DNA of 28,784 nt from Candidatus Promineofilum glycogenicum (GTDB taxonomy: Bacteria > Chloroflexota > Anaerolineae > Promineifilales > Promineifilaceae). Numbering within the stretch: position 1 is the stretch's first letter; each line of letters starts with the position of its first letter. The stretch covers positions 1 to 28,784 of the forward strand of contig JADJHJ010000004.1 in assembly GCA_016707605.1 (NCBI GenBank). The letters are read 5' to 3'. This document shows, in pieces, positions 8,962 to 18,700 of the stretch. Made by a program: the position numbers and the translations under genes. The notes below the pieces were generated by a model, which worked only from the letters and a program-made list of their open reading frames with translations, did not search any database and had not been told where the DNA came from.

Positions 8962-9782
8962 TCATCCCCACTGCGGCTCCAGCCACTCGTCCAGCGGCGG
9001 TTCGTCCTCGTCCGGCGCTTCCAGCACGGCCTGCCGGCGCCAGCCTGGTCCGGGCCTGGTAGGCGCAGTGGCGGCACTCGGCCAGGTCGTCGGTCAGCGG
9101 CCAGGCGTTTGCCGTCCCGGCGGCCAGTTGCCGGTCGATCTCGGCCGCCATGCCCTCCAGTTCGGCCCAGTTGCGGCGGTGGGCGGCGGCGTCATAGGCG
9201 ATGACGCGCGGCCGGTCGGGTTCGGCGGCGTACCAGTAGGTGAAGCTCAGCCGGTCGGGGGCGAACGCCTCGGCCATCTCCGGGGCCAGCGCCGCGCCCC
9301 CCTGGGCCAGCACAGCCAGGTAGACGCGCGTCTGCCAGGCGGCGCGCAGGCGGGCCAGCGGGCGCGGGTCGCCCGTCTTCCAGTCGAAGACGTGGGCCGC
9401 CGGCCGGCCGCCGCTCGTCCGCGCCGACGACCAGCAGGTCGAAGCGGCCGGTCAGGAAGTGCCGGGCAGGCCGATGGGCACGGTCAGCCCGGCCTCGACG
9501 AAGCGGCGGCCGGGGGGCAGGCCTGGCCCTGCTGTTGCGAAAGGTCGTCCACCAGTTGTTGAGCGTCGGGGTCGGCTTCGCCGCGTCGTCAATGGGCAGG
9601 CCGGAGGAAGTGGCGCTCGACGCGGCGGTGGAAGCGCCGGCCGCGCTCGTAGGCCGCCTCCTGGGCCACGCCCAGCGGCGCTTTCCGGCCAGGGCACGCG
9701 GGCCAGGTAGCGCAAGTAGAAGCGGCGCGGGCAGGCGCCGAAGGTGTGGGAGTGGTGCTTGGGTCAGGGTCAGGGCGGTCAT
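8962..9782 (-). CDS. PD-(D/E)XK nuclease-family protein with Cys cluster (frameshifted)
   Basis: A probable RecB/AddB-type or Cas4-like nuclease. The start MTALTLTQ at 9782 is followed, through several indels, by a Cys-containing N-terminal motif (CPRRFYLRYLARVPWPE), EAAYERGRRFHRRVERHFL, the active-site strand HVFDWKTGDPRP (D-x-K of the PD-(D/E)XK core), LARLRAAWQTRVYLAVLAQG and SFTYWYAAEPDRPRVIAYDA. Near the end comes ECRHCAYQAR. The Cys of CPRR together with the CxxC fit an iron-sulphur cluster framing the nuclease domain, known in AddB and Cas4. The corrected C-terminus is EPPLDEWLEPQWG with stop at 8962. At least four indels are required. A short direct repeat (ACTCGCCACCCGC, about 8932-8958) lies between this gene and the methyltransferase. 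Confidence 0.7.
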
Positions 9783-9832
9783 GGGTGCCCGTGGACGGCA
9801 TGATAGAGGAAGTAGGAGTAGGGCAATTTAAT

Positions 9833-9867
9833 GCCCGGCGTTTGCCAGACAGCAGTTGACGCCGGGC
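9833..9867. repeat. Inverted repeat in divergent spacer
   Basis: A perfect 9-bp inverted repeat (GCCCGGCGT at 9833-9841, ACGCCGGGC at 9859-9867) with a 17-nt spacer. It lies between the divergent nuclease gene and the lipoprotein gene. There is no T-tract after it. It may be an operator or a 5' leader hairpin of the lipoprotein transcript. Confidence 0.5.
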
Positions 9868-9892
9868 GCGCGCGACGGAAGAATCGGCCGCC

Positions 9893-10866
9893 ATGCGCTT
9901 CACGAATAGGCCGCCTGCCGGAGCGCCCACCTGCTTCGCCTTGCTGCTTTGTCCGCCTGCGCCGCGCGGGGCGGTTGCCCAGACTGTCCCAACGCCGGCC
10001 TGCTGAGCCGCTGCGGCCGGCGGCCTCGTCGCCCACCGCCGACCCTGGCCACGCCGCCCGCGCCGCCCTCGCCGCGGCCGACGCAGCCACCGGGACGGCT
10101 GCGCCCACCGCCACCGCCACCCCCGTTGTCCACGGCCACGCCCGCCCTCGCCCACCCCCCCACCGACACCGACACCCGACCCGGCCGTCGGCCTGCCCTG
10201 CTCCCGACCCCTGGCCCGTCAAGCCCGACTACGCCGCCTACACCCTGACGGCCGACCCCTGGCCGACGCCGGACGCCACCGCCGTGCTGCCTCCGCTGTC
10301 GCTGGTCAACCCGCTGCCCACCGCCGGGCGCAACGCCGGCTACCCCTACGGCTCCGACGGCAGCGGGCGCTACCTGCTGCACAACGGTCTGGACATGGCC
10401 GACGAGGACGACGCCTTGGCCGTGGCCGCGGGCGACGGCACGGTCGTGCTGGCCCGCGACGATCTGGATGAGCTGTTCGGCTGGCGCTGCGACTGGTACG
10501 GCCAGGTTCGGGGCAACGCGCAACCCGCTGCTGTGGCTGGAGCCGTGGTCGGGCAGCGGGGTCATTGCCGGGCGGCTGGTGGAGCCTGAGGGCAGCGCTT
10601 GGCAGGGGGTCACGGTGACGCTGATCGACAAGGACGGCGCGTTGCTCAACACCTGGACGTACCTCGACGACCCCGACCACCTCATTCGCCCCGACCCGGC
10701 GCTGGGCGAGAACTTCGTCTTTGGCCCGGTGGCCGAGGGGCGCTATACGGTGTTTGTCGAGGTGCAGGGGGAGGAGTATCGGCGGACGGTCGAGGTGAGC
10801 GATGGGCAGGTGACGACGCTGGAGATCGTCACCGCCCCCTACCGCACGCCGACGCCCGCGCCTTGA
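9893..10866 (+). CDS. Lipoprotein related to M23 peptidases, catalytic core missing (frameshifted)
   Basis: An extracytoplasmic lipoprotein of the LytM/M23 peptidoglycan-peptidase group. The N-terminus MRFTNRPP at 9893 leads, after an indel near 9948, to a lipobox LSAC followed by AARGGCPDCP. A long Pro/Thr-rich linker (about 9990-10220) follows. The folded part starts DPWPVKPDYAAYTLTADPWP, then YPYGSDGSGRYLLHNGLDMA (the first zinc-ligand region H-x3-D) and AGDGTVVLARDD. After WRCDWYG the sequence jumps to GATRNPLLWLEPW. The segment that normally carries the HxH zinc ligands (about 60 residues) is absent. A C-terminal carboxypeptidase-regulatory-like domain follows (GVIAGRLVEPEGSAWQGVTV; TVFVEVQGEEYRRTVEVSDG). 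As read it cannot be an active peptidase. Either the deletion is real or the assembly lost about 180 bp near 10505. Confidence 0.72.
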
Positions 10867-10879
10867 AAGAAGAGTAATA

Positions 10880-11042
10880 ATCCGCAGATTGGGCAGATTG
10901 GGCAGATCAAGAGCTCCACGCCAAAGGCGCTAAGGGGCAAAGACGCCAAGCATACTTGTTCTTCTTGGCGCGCTTTGCACCCTATGCGACTTGACGTGAG
11001 CTTCTTTCTCTGAAATCTGCCCAATCTGCCTAATCTGCGGAT
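10880..11042. repeat. Nested palindromic element with 28-bp terminal inverted repeats
   Basis: The ends are inverted copies of 28 bp with a single mismatch (10880-10907 and 11015-11042), built from repeats of GGGCAGATT. Inside, an imperfect inverted repeat contains the motif family ACGCCAAAGGCGC...GGGGCAAAGACGCC, which also forms the element at 15556-15673. The outer motif recurs at 24893-25040. It fills the space between the 3' ends of two convergent genes and could act as a bidirectional terminator-like structure. Confidence 0.85.
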
Positions 11043-11052
11043 CGTTCTCTTC

Positions 11053-12150
11053 TCAAGGCAGCGCATCGAAGCGCCGCACGCCCTCGATGTCGAGCACGAA
11101 GTCGGCCCCGAACGCGCCGGCCGGCGTCAGCGCCCCGGCCAACGGCGGCTCGTCACGCTTGCCCGCGGCCAGCACGCGCTCGACCAGGCGCACCGCGGCC
11201 AACGCGGTGAAGCGATAGAACCTCGCCCGTCTCCAGCCAGGGCCTGCCGCGCCGTCCGGCCCGCTGGCCCGCGCCCAGAGGTAGGTGCGCCCCTGGTGTT
11301 GCGCCTCCTCGTCCGGCCCCTCGAACATCCACGTCGCCGCCCGGTCGGCCAGCCGTTGCACCGCGCCCTGGCCCAGCACCTTCAGCGCCGGGCGGGCCAG
11401 CAGCCCCATCCCCGGCAGCCGCGGCAGGGCCAGATAGGTGGTGATGTTGCCGATGCCGGTGGTGTGATAGGCGGTGACGAGACTCGCCCCAGGAAGGCGT
11501 CCCGTCGCGGACGCGGCCGTCGCTGAGCGCACCTGGCGCCGCCCCTTGCCCAGCGGCGGGCGCGAGGCGGCCGTCGCGCCGCGTCAGGCTGCCGCCGGGA
11601 TAGCGGTTGGCGTTGACCGGAGCCGACATAACCGTGCCCGACGACAGATCGGCCAGGGCCACCAGCGCCGTCTCCAGGTGGGTCGCGCCGGGGACGCGGT
11701 CGGCCACGTGGCGGGCCAGGCAGTCGCTGGGACGATGTCACAGCCCGCGCCGGACATGAGACGACGCCGGGGCGCGGGCACTCGCATCGCGGGCGAAGGT
11801 GGCCTCGAAGACGGGCAACTCGCCGGTGATGTCCAGGTAGTGGGTCTGCCCGGCCAGACAGGCGCGCACCATCGGCTCGCTGGTGTGGATAAACGGCCCG
11901 GCGGCGTGGAAGACCAGCGTGAAGCGCTCAATCGTCTTGTTCAGGCGTTCGGCGTAGTCGAGATCGAGCGCCAGCCAGTCGAGGTCATACTGGGTCGCCA
12001 GCGCCGCCAGCTTGGCCGCGTTGCGCCCGGCCAGCACCGGCCGATGGCCGCGCCGCACCGCCTCGGCCAGCAGCAATGGCCGGTGAAGCCATGAAGCGCC
12101 AGCACAGCATCCAGGTCGATTCGTCCGCGTCGGCACGGGCAGAGGATAGC
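11053..12150 (-). CDS. Saccharopine-dehydrogenase-like NADP-binding oxidoreductase (frameshifted)
   Basis: A predicted oxidoreductase of the saccharopine dehydrogenase NADP-binding family (trans-acting enoyl-reductase type); substrate unknown. The N-terminal Rossmann motif is visible in pieces (HGFTG, LLLAEAVRRGHRPVLAGRNA), followed by AKLAALATQYDLDWLALDLD, LVFHAAGPFIHTSEPMVRAC and HYLDITGELPVFEATFARDA. After shifts near 11740 and 11500 it continues as CLARHVADRVPGATHLETAL, TGIGNITTYLALPRLPGMGL and FYRFTALAAVRLVERVLAAG, ending DIEGVRRFDALP at 11053. Corrected length of about 365 residues is normal for the group. The start is uncertain; ATG 12150 is one option. The gene is divergent from the hydrolase gene at 12249. 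Confidence 0.8.
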
Positions 12151-12161
12151 ACATTTTGTTA

Positions 12162-12194
12162 GACCTGACAGGTGGGTGGCCCACCCGTCAGGTC
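12162..12194. repeat. Hairpin with GACCTGAC/GTCAGGTC arms
   Basis: A 15-bp stem with one mismatch (8 bp GACCTGAC/GTCAGGTC plus 6 bp GGTGGG/CCCACC, TGG loop) lies in the spacer between two divergent genes. The motif GACCTGACAGGT also forms the palindrome immediately upstream of the reverse transcriptase start (19806-19820). This suggests a dispersed repeat family or a shared regulatory site. Confidence 0.65.
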
Positions 12195-12248
12195 AGTTAT
12201 TGGCCTTTATCTGTGGACGCGCGGCACGGCGCGGCATGATTAGGGGCC

Positions 12249-13729
12249 GTGTCATCGCCGCCCCATCGTTCCTCATTGCTCGCTCGCCTTGCCCCCCGCC
12301 GCCTGGCCCTGGCCGCCGTCGCTCTGCTGCTCATCCTGCTTGCCTGGTGGGGGCTGCTGGGGGCGGGGCGCGGGCTGGACAGCCGCCGGCTCAGCGGCGC
12401 GAACGGCGAGCCGCTACGCTTCCTGGCCCCGGCGGACGCGACCGGTGTCCCCGGCGTCATCATCGCCCACGGCTTCTCCGGCTCGACGCCGTTCATGCTC
12501 GGCTTCGGCCAACCACTGGCCCGCGCCGGCTACGGCGTCATGCTGCTCGACTTCGACGGCCACGGCTCGGCCCGCGTCCGGCTCGACGACAACAGCCTGC
12601 CACGCAACCTCGATGCCGCCTACGTCGCCCTGATCGCCCAGCCGGAGATCGATCCGGCGCGCGTGGCCCTGCTCGGCCACTCGATGGGCAGCGGCGCGGT
12701 GATGAGCGCGGCCATCGCCGACGCCGAGCGCTACCGGGCCACGATCGCCGTCTCGCCCACCGGGGCCGAGGTGTCGCCGCAGTCGCCGCGCAACCTGCTG
12801 CTCATGGCCGGCACGCTGGAGCCGCGCTTCGCCGCCAACGGCCGCGACCTGCTGGCCCGCGCCGGCGGGGCCAACGACGACCTGGCCGGCGGGCGCGCCG
12901 GGCGATGGTCGACGCCCAACGTGGAGCACATCACCATTCTCTTCAGCGGCGTGGCCCACCAGGCGGCGCTCGACTGGCTGAATCACCTTCGACCGGCCGG
13001 CGGCGACACGCGCCCGACCGGCGGGTCGTCTGGTACGTGGCCCATTTGGCCGGCTGGCTGCTGTTGGTGACGGCCGCGGCCCCGCTCTTCCCGGCCGCCG
13101 CGCCGGCGGCCGTCCGCCGCCGCGCGCCGTGGCCGTGGCTGGGGCTGCCGCTGGGCGCACTGGCGGCGGTGCTGTTGCTGGCCGCGCTGGGCCGCTTCGG
13201 CGACATTAGTGGGCTGGGCGGGGTGCTGGTCGGCGGGGCGCTGGCGCTGTGGTTCGGCGCGCTGGGGGTAGTGTGGCTGCTGCTGGGCTTCCGGCCGCCG
13301 TGGCCGGCGGGGCGCGACGCGCTGTGGGGCCTCGTTCTCTTCGCCGTCCTGACGCTGGCTTTCGGCGTCATGGCCGGCCGGGTGTGGCTGCCGTGGTGGC
13401 TGACGCCGGAGCGGTTCGCCCTTTGGCTGCCGGCGGCCGTGGCCGCGCTGCCCTGGCTGCTGGCCGCCGGACTGGCCCAACAGGGCGCTTCGGCGCGGCA
13501 ACGCGCCGGCTGGTGGCTCTTCCAGACGGCGGTCATCGTCGCCGGTCTGCTGCTGACGGTGGTCGTTGCGCCCGGTCTGGGCTTCGTCACCTTGCTGATG
13601 CCGGTCATCCCCGCCGTTCTGGCCGGCATGAGCCTGGCCGGCGCGGCCATCGACCGGCCGTGGAGCTACGCCATCGGCAATGCCCTCTTCTTCGGCTGGC
13701 TGCTCGTCGCCATCTTCCCGCTGGCGTGA
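12249..13729 (+). CDS. Alpha/beta hydrolase fused to a C-terminal multi-pass membrane domain (one frameshift)
   Basis: A membrane-anchored predicted esterase or peptidase. GTG 12249 gives an N-terminal signal anchor (ALAAVALLLILLAWWGLLGA). The hydrolase domain shows VIIAHGFSGSTPF (oxyanion region), DFDGHGSARV, the nucleophile elbow LLGHSMGSG, and GVAHQAALDWL carrying the probable catalytic His. Near 13012 the frame shifts. The second half is strongly hydrophobic, with about eight segments such as VAHLAGWLLLVTAAAPLFPA, LWFGALGVVWLLLGF, FAVLTLAFGVMAG and AVIVAGLLLTVVVAPGLG, ending GNALFFGWLLVAIFPLA. Total is about 490 residues. The hydrolase part faces either side depending on the anchor; an exported location is likely. 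The lipoate ligase gene follows after 13 bp. Confidence 0.85.
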
Positions 13730-13742
13730 TAGGATGGAGAAC

Positions 13743-14727
13743 ATGCGTTACGTTGACAACAGCGACATCCACGATCCGCGGCTGAATCTGGCGTTCGAGG
13801 AGTATCTATTGCGCCACGTCGAGAGCGACGAGCCGCTGCTCCTGTTCTACGTCAACGAGCCGTCGGTCATCATCGGCCGCAACCAGAACACGCTGGAGGA
13901 GATCGACCCCGACTACGTCAACACCCACGGCATCCACGTCGTGCGGCGGCTGTCGGGTGGCGGCGCGGTCTACCACGACCTGGGCAACCTCAACTTCAGC
14001 TTCGTCACCAATGGCAAGGAGCATCTCAACGACTTCGCCCGCTTCACCGGGCCGGTGGTCAGCGTGCTGCGCTCGCTGGGCGTGCCGGCCGAGTTGCGCG
14101 GCCGGAGCGACATCCTCGTCGAGGGGCGCAAAATCTCCGGCAATGCTCAGTACGCCTCTACCCGGCGCATGTTCAGCCACGGCACGCTGCTGTTCGACAC
14201 CGACCTGGGCGAGATGCTGCGGGCCATCAACCCGCGGCGGATGCAGATCGAGTCGAAGGCCGTCCACTCCGTGCGCAGCGCCGTGGCCAACATCCGCGAA
14301 CTGCTGCCGCGCGACATGACCCTGGCCGACCTGCGGGCGGCTCTGCTGCGCGGCATCTTCGGCGGCGAGACGATCCGCACCTATGACCTGACCGGAGCCG
14401 ACTGGTTGGCCATCGAGGACATCGCCGAGCGGCGCTACCGGCTGTGGAGCTGGAACTACGGCCGCTCGCCGCAATTCAACGTCCAGAAGAGCGCCCGCTT
14501 CCCGGCGGGCAAGATCGACGCGCGCATCGACGTGGACGAGGGGGCGCGTGCGGGCCATTCGCCTCTTCGGCGACTTCAGCGGCCGGCGCGACGTGGCCGA
14601 ACTGGAGGCCCACCTGATGGGCGTGCCCTACGACCGCGAGCGCCTCAGCGCGGCCCTGGCCGACGTGGACCTAGATGGCTACTTCGGCTCGATGGATGTG
14701 GGGACGTTTATTGATTTGTTGTATTAG
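13743..14727 (+). CDS. lplA: Lipoate-protein ligase A (frameshifted near C-terminus)
   Basis: Activates lipoate with ATP and attaches it to lipoyl domains of 2-oxoacid dehydrogenases and GcvH; cytosolic. The protein starts MRYVDNSDIHDPRLNLAFEE at 13743 behind AGGATGGAG. Diagnostic motifs are VIIGRNQNTLEEI, RRLSGGGAVYHDLGNLNFSF and KISGNAQYASTRRMFSHGTL. The C-terminal accessory domain begins near residue 250 (YRLWSWNYGRSPQFNVQKSA). A one-base shift near 14548 moves it to RAIRLFGDFSGRRDVAELEA and the end GTFIDLLY with TAG at 14725-14727. Corrected length of about 328 residues matches LplA. It overlaps no neighbour but is tightly spaced after the hydrolase gene. Confidence 0.93.
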
Positions 14728-14757
14728 TGTGTAGAAGGGCAGGGCAGAGGGTTCTTG

Positions 14758-14882
14758 CCCCCTCGCCCTTTGGGAGAGGGTTGGGGAGAGGGCAGCCATT
14801 GCCGACCCTCCCCTAACCCCTCCCAGGGGGCGGGGGATCAGCAAAACCCCCTCGCCCTCCGGGAGAGGGTTGGGGAGAGGGC
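14758..14882. repeat. Pair of 36-bp GGGAGAGGG-type repeats
   Basis: Two direct copies of a 36-bp C/G-skewed sequence (14758-14793 and 14847-14882) differ only at the centre (CCCTTTGGG versus CCCTCCGGG). Each can fold on itself through CCCTCGCCC and GGGTTGGGG-like arms. Between them lies a partly inverted copy (CCCTCCCCTAACCCC). Related repeats are common between genes in many bacteria. It separates lplA from comEA. Confidence 0.85.
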
Positions 14883-14902
14883 GCTATTCTATGGAGTGAG
14901 CC

Positions 14903-15553
14903 ATGAAACTCAACTGGTCACTACTGATCGGTGGGATCGTTGCCGCTGTCTTGTTGTTGGGGGCCGGTTACGCGCTGGCCAACGTGCGCGGCGCGGCCGA
15001 GCCACAAGGTATCGAGATCATCCCGCCCGCGCCAACGGCCACGCCACCGCCGCCGCCGACCCCCGCGCCGACGGCCACGCCCGGCCCCCTGCGCGTCTAC
15101 GTCAGCGGCGCGGTCGTCAACCCGGCCGTCTACACCCTGCCGGCGGGCAGCATCGTGGATGACGCCGTGCGCGCCGCGGGCGGCCTGAGCGCCGACGCCG
15201 ACCCGGTGGCCATCAACCTGGCCGGGCCGCTGGCCGACGGGATGCAGATCTACGTCCCGGCGCGGGTCGAGGGCGCGCCCACGCCGCCGCCGGTCAGCGC
15301 CCCGGTGGCCACCGCCGACCCCGGCGCGAGCCGCATGGGCGGCGTAACCATAGCCGGGCTGATCGACATCAACCTGGCCACGCAGGCCGATTTGGAGATG
15401 CTGCCCGGCATCGGCCCGACGATGGCTGCCAACATCATCGCCCACCGCGAGGCCAACGGGCCGTTCGCCACCATCGAGGCGATCATGGACGTGCCGGGCA
15501 TCGGCGAGGGCAAGTTCGCGGCCATGAAGGACTTAATCACGGTCGGGCCGTAA
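14903..15553 (+). CDS. comEA: ComEA-family DNA-binding protein (SLBB plus helix-hairpin-helix)
   Basis: The periplasmic or surface DNA receptor used for DNA uptake in competent bacteria. It is intact in one frame, 216 residues. The start MKLNWSLLIGG follows a GGAG box, and an N-terminal membrane anchor spans residues 5-27. A Pro/Thr/Ala linker (APTATPPPPPTPAP) leads to an SLBB domain (RVYVSGAVVNPAVYTLPAGS; AVRAAGGLSADADPVAINLA). A second short linker leads to tandem helix-hairpin-helix motifs (DINLATQADLEMLPGIGPTM; IMDVPGIGEGKFAAMKDLI). The order anchor-SLBB-HhH is standard for ComEA. No comEC is visible next to it. Being free of indels, it is a useful reference for local coding quality. Confidence 0.93.
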   Translation: MKLNWSLLIGGIVAAVLLLGAGYALANVRGAAEPQGIEIIPPAPTATPPPPPTPAPTATPGPLRVYVSGAVVNPAVYTLPAGSIVDDAVRAAGGLSADADPVAINLAGPLADGMQIYVPARVEGAPTPPPVSAPVATADPGASRMGGVTIAGLIDINLATQADLEMLPGIGPTMAANIIAHREANGPFATIEAIMDVPGIGEGKFAAMKDLITVGP

Positions 15554-15555
15554 GA

Positions 15556-15673
15556 GGCTCACGCCAAGGCGCGAAGGGGCAAAGGCGCAAAGAAGAAAAA
15601 GATGATCTCGCGCAAAGACGCAAAGTACGCAAAGAGAAGAAAGCTTCTTAAGCTTTGCGCTTTCGCGTGAGCC
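15556..15673. repeat. Palindromic repeat of the ACGCCAAGGCGC family
   Basis: Bounded by perfect 9-bp terminal inverted repeats GGCTCACGC (15556-15564) and GCGTGAGCC (15665-15673). The interior is rich in GCGCAAAG-type units (GGCAAAGGCGCAAAG, GACGCAAAG, ACGCAAAG) and an AAGCTTCTTAAGCTT palindrome. It is the same family as the core of 10880-11042. It lies just upstream of the promoter of the DGR target gene. Confidence 0.8.
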
Positions 15674-15684
15674 CTTCCTACTCT

Positions 15685-15726
15685 TATAATCGGCGCTATG
15701 GTCGGCGGGTGCGCCGGCAAGGGAGG
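15685..15726 (+). promoter_or_regulatory. -10 box and ribosome binding site of the DGR target gene
   Basis: A consensus TATAAT at 15685-15690 lies about 42 bp before the start codon. No convincing -35 is seen at 16-18 bp spacing; the upstream bases belong to the palindromic repeat. GGGAGG at 15721-15726 is a strong Shine-Dalgarno site five bases before ATG 15732. This favours ATG 15732 over the GTG three bases earlier. Confidence 0.6.
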
Positions 15727-15731
15727 TTGTG

Positions 15732-18700
15732 ATGAGCGAGTTCACGCCAGAGACGTGGCGGGCGCGGGCGGCGCAGAAGCTGGGCGAGCTGGGCCACCGG
15801 ATGAGGGTGGCCGCCGGTCGCGACGTGCCCTACGTCGCCTACAGCACGCTGGCCGGGCTGGCGCTGTGGCCGGCCGTCGAGCAGGCGGTGACGACCGGCG
15901 AGGCGTGGCGCGTCATGGGGGCGCTGTTCGGGATCGGCGCGGGCGTCGGCAGTAACCTGATCGCCTCGCGCATCGAGGCCTGGACGAAACAGGACGACCG
16001 GCCGAGCGAGGCCGAGGTCATCGCCTGGGCGGCGGCGGGGGCGGGCGACGCCGCGCTGCGCGACGCCCTCGACGCCATCGTCGAACGGTTGGACGCCCTG
16101 CCCGCCGCCGCCGCCGCGCTGGACGAGGCCGAGCGGCCGACCTTCGCCGCCGCCCTGCGGCGCGACGCGGGCCAACTGGGCAATCTGACGACCATCGACA
16201 AGTTGCTGACCGGCGGCGGGGCGGTGTTCTTCGGTAGCGTTTCGGCCGCCCGCGACATTCAGGCCGGCACCAAGACCGTCCACGGCCACGAGATTCGCGA
16301 CAACGTCTTCCACGGCCCGGTGACCATCGGCACGGGCGACGAGAGCAAGCCCGATACGGACGTCCTGCACCACGCCTATATGCACTACGTCTTCCAGACG
16401 ACGAGCTTCCTGACCCTCGGCGGCGTCGATCCCCAGGCCAAGGGTGACGCCGAGACGCGCCTGGAACTGGCCGCGGTCTACACCGCGCTGTTGACCGCGA
16501 CGCCGCGCGACGAGCGAATGGGCGAGCCTGGCGCCGGCCAGGCCGGCCGCGAGCGGCGGCTGGCTCGCTCGGCCGTCGAAGAACTGAACCGCCACCCCCG
16601 CCTGGTGCTCATGGGCGACCCCGGCAGTGGCAAGAGCACCTTCGCCGGCTTCGCCGCCCTGTGCCTGAGCGGCGAGGCCCTGGCCGACCCGGCGGCCAAC
16701 CTCGACCTGTTGACCGCGCCCCTGCCCGACAACGACGGCAACGACGAACAGGAGCGCCAGCCCTGGGGCCACGGCCCGCTGCTGCCCGTGCTGGTCGTCT
16801 TGCGCGATTTCGCCGCCACGGGACTGCCCCCGGCCGGGCAGAAAGCCGACGCCGAGACCCTTTGGCGCTATCTGAACGCGCCTGACGGCCGCGTCCCTCG
16901 GCGAATTCGCCCCTCTTCTGCGCCGGGAACTGCGCCAGCGCGGCGGCCTGCTCATCCTCGACGGCCTGGACGAGGTGCCGGAGGCCGACAGCCGCCGCAA
17001 ACAGATCAAGCAGGTCATCGAGGGCTTCGCCGCCGCCTTCTCTCGTTGCCGTATCCTGGTCACCAGTCGCACCTACGCCTACCAGAAGCAGGATTGGAAG
17101 CTGCCACACTTCGCCGAGAGCACGCTGGCGCCTTTCGGCGACGGCCAAATGCGGCGCTTCATCGCCCGCTGGTATGACCACATCGGCGGACTGCGCGACT
17201 GGCCGGCCGACGACGCCCGCGGCAAGGCGGCCGAGTTGCGCCGGGCCATCGACGGCAGCGAGCGGCTGCGCGACCTGGCCGAACGGCCGCTGCTGCTGAC
17301 GCTGATGGCCAGCCTTCACGCCTGGCACGGCGGCGTCCTGCCCGACAAGCGCGAGGAACTGTATCACGAGTCGGTCAATATGCTCCTTGACTGGTGGGAG
17401 CGACAGCGCATCGTCCGCGACGCGCAGGGCAAACCCATCAACCAGCAGCCCAGCCTGGCCGAATGGCTCAACGTCGACCGCGACCGGGTGCGCGAGTGGC
17501 TCAACGAACTGGCCTTCACCGCCCACAGCCGCCAGCCCGAACTGGCCGGCACGGCCAACATCGCCCAGAAAGAGATCGTTGATGGCCTGATGGCCTTGAG
17601 CGATGATCCCGATTTGAAGCCCAGGCTGCTGGTGGAGTACCTCAGCCACCGCGCCGGGCTGCTCGTGCCCCACGGCGTGGGCGTCTACACCTTCCCCCAC
17701 CGCACCTTCCAGGAGTATCTGGCCGCCTGTCATCTGACCGACCTCGACAACCCCGAAGAGACCATCGCCGGTCTGGTCTGCGCCGACCTGAACCGCTGGC
17801 GCGAGGTAACGCTGCTGGCGGCGGCCAAGCGCACGCGCGGCGGCAAGGGCACCGTCTGGTTGATGGTCGACGAACTGTGCCCCGACGGGCCGGAAGCGGG
17901 CGGCGCAGCCGAAGACGCGCCCGCCGCCCGCGGCGCGCTGCTGGCCGGCCAGGTGCTGCTGGAATCGGCCGATCTGGCCCGGGTCAGCGCCGGCAACACC
18001 CCCAAGGTCGAGCGCGTCCGCCGCTGGCAGAAGGCGCTGCTGGCCCACCCGGCGCTGCCCGACGTGGAACGCGCCGCCGCCGGGCGCGCCCTGGCCGACC
18101 TGGGCGACGACCGGGCGGAGGTCATGACCGTCGACGCCATGCAGTTCTGCCTCGTGCCCGGCGGGCCGTTCCGGATGGGCGAGGATAAGGAGTTGCACAC
18201 CAACGACTACCTGACCGGCGCCTACTGGCTGGGCCGCTACCCGGTGACCAACGCCCAGTTCGCGGCCTTCGCCGATGACGGCGGCTACGACAACCCCGAC
18301 TACTGGCGCGAGGCGGCCAATGCCGGGCGCTGGAAGAAGGGTGAGATTACCGACTGGGAAATAACCCGTTCCCAGCCCTATGACTACGGCCGCCCCTACA
18401 CCCTGCCCAACCACCCCGTCGTCGGCATCACCTGGTACGAAGCCCTGGCCTTTGCCCGCTGGCTGACGGCGCGCTGGCGGGCGAGCGGCGCGCTGCCGCG
18501 CGGCTGGGAGGCGCGGCTGCCGTCGGAGGCGGAGTGGGAGAAGGCGGCGCGCGGCGGGCTGACGATCCCGGCCGCGGCGGTCGTTCGGGCGGCCGGCGCG
18601 TGGGCGGTCGCCGCGCCGGAGATGAAGAAAAACCCGGACGAGACGCGCCGCCACCCGTGGACGGGGGCGGGCGGGCCGCGCCGCGCCAACACGACGGAAA

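Noticed and set aside
8962..9782. Cas4 as part of a CRISPR-Cas locus
   Set aside because: The PD-(D/E)XK domain with Cys residues resembles Cas4/AddB, but no cas genes or repeats lie nearby and its partner is a methyltransferase. It was kept as a general nuclease family call.
14758..14882. G-quadruplex or regulatory RNA between lplA and comEA
   Set aside because: The G-rich runs could form quadruplexes, but the two near-identical copies match a common dispersed intergenic repeat type, which is the simpler explanation.
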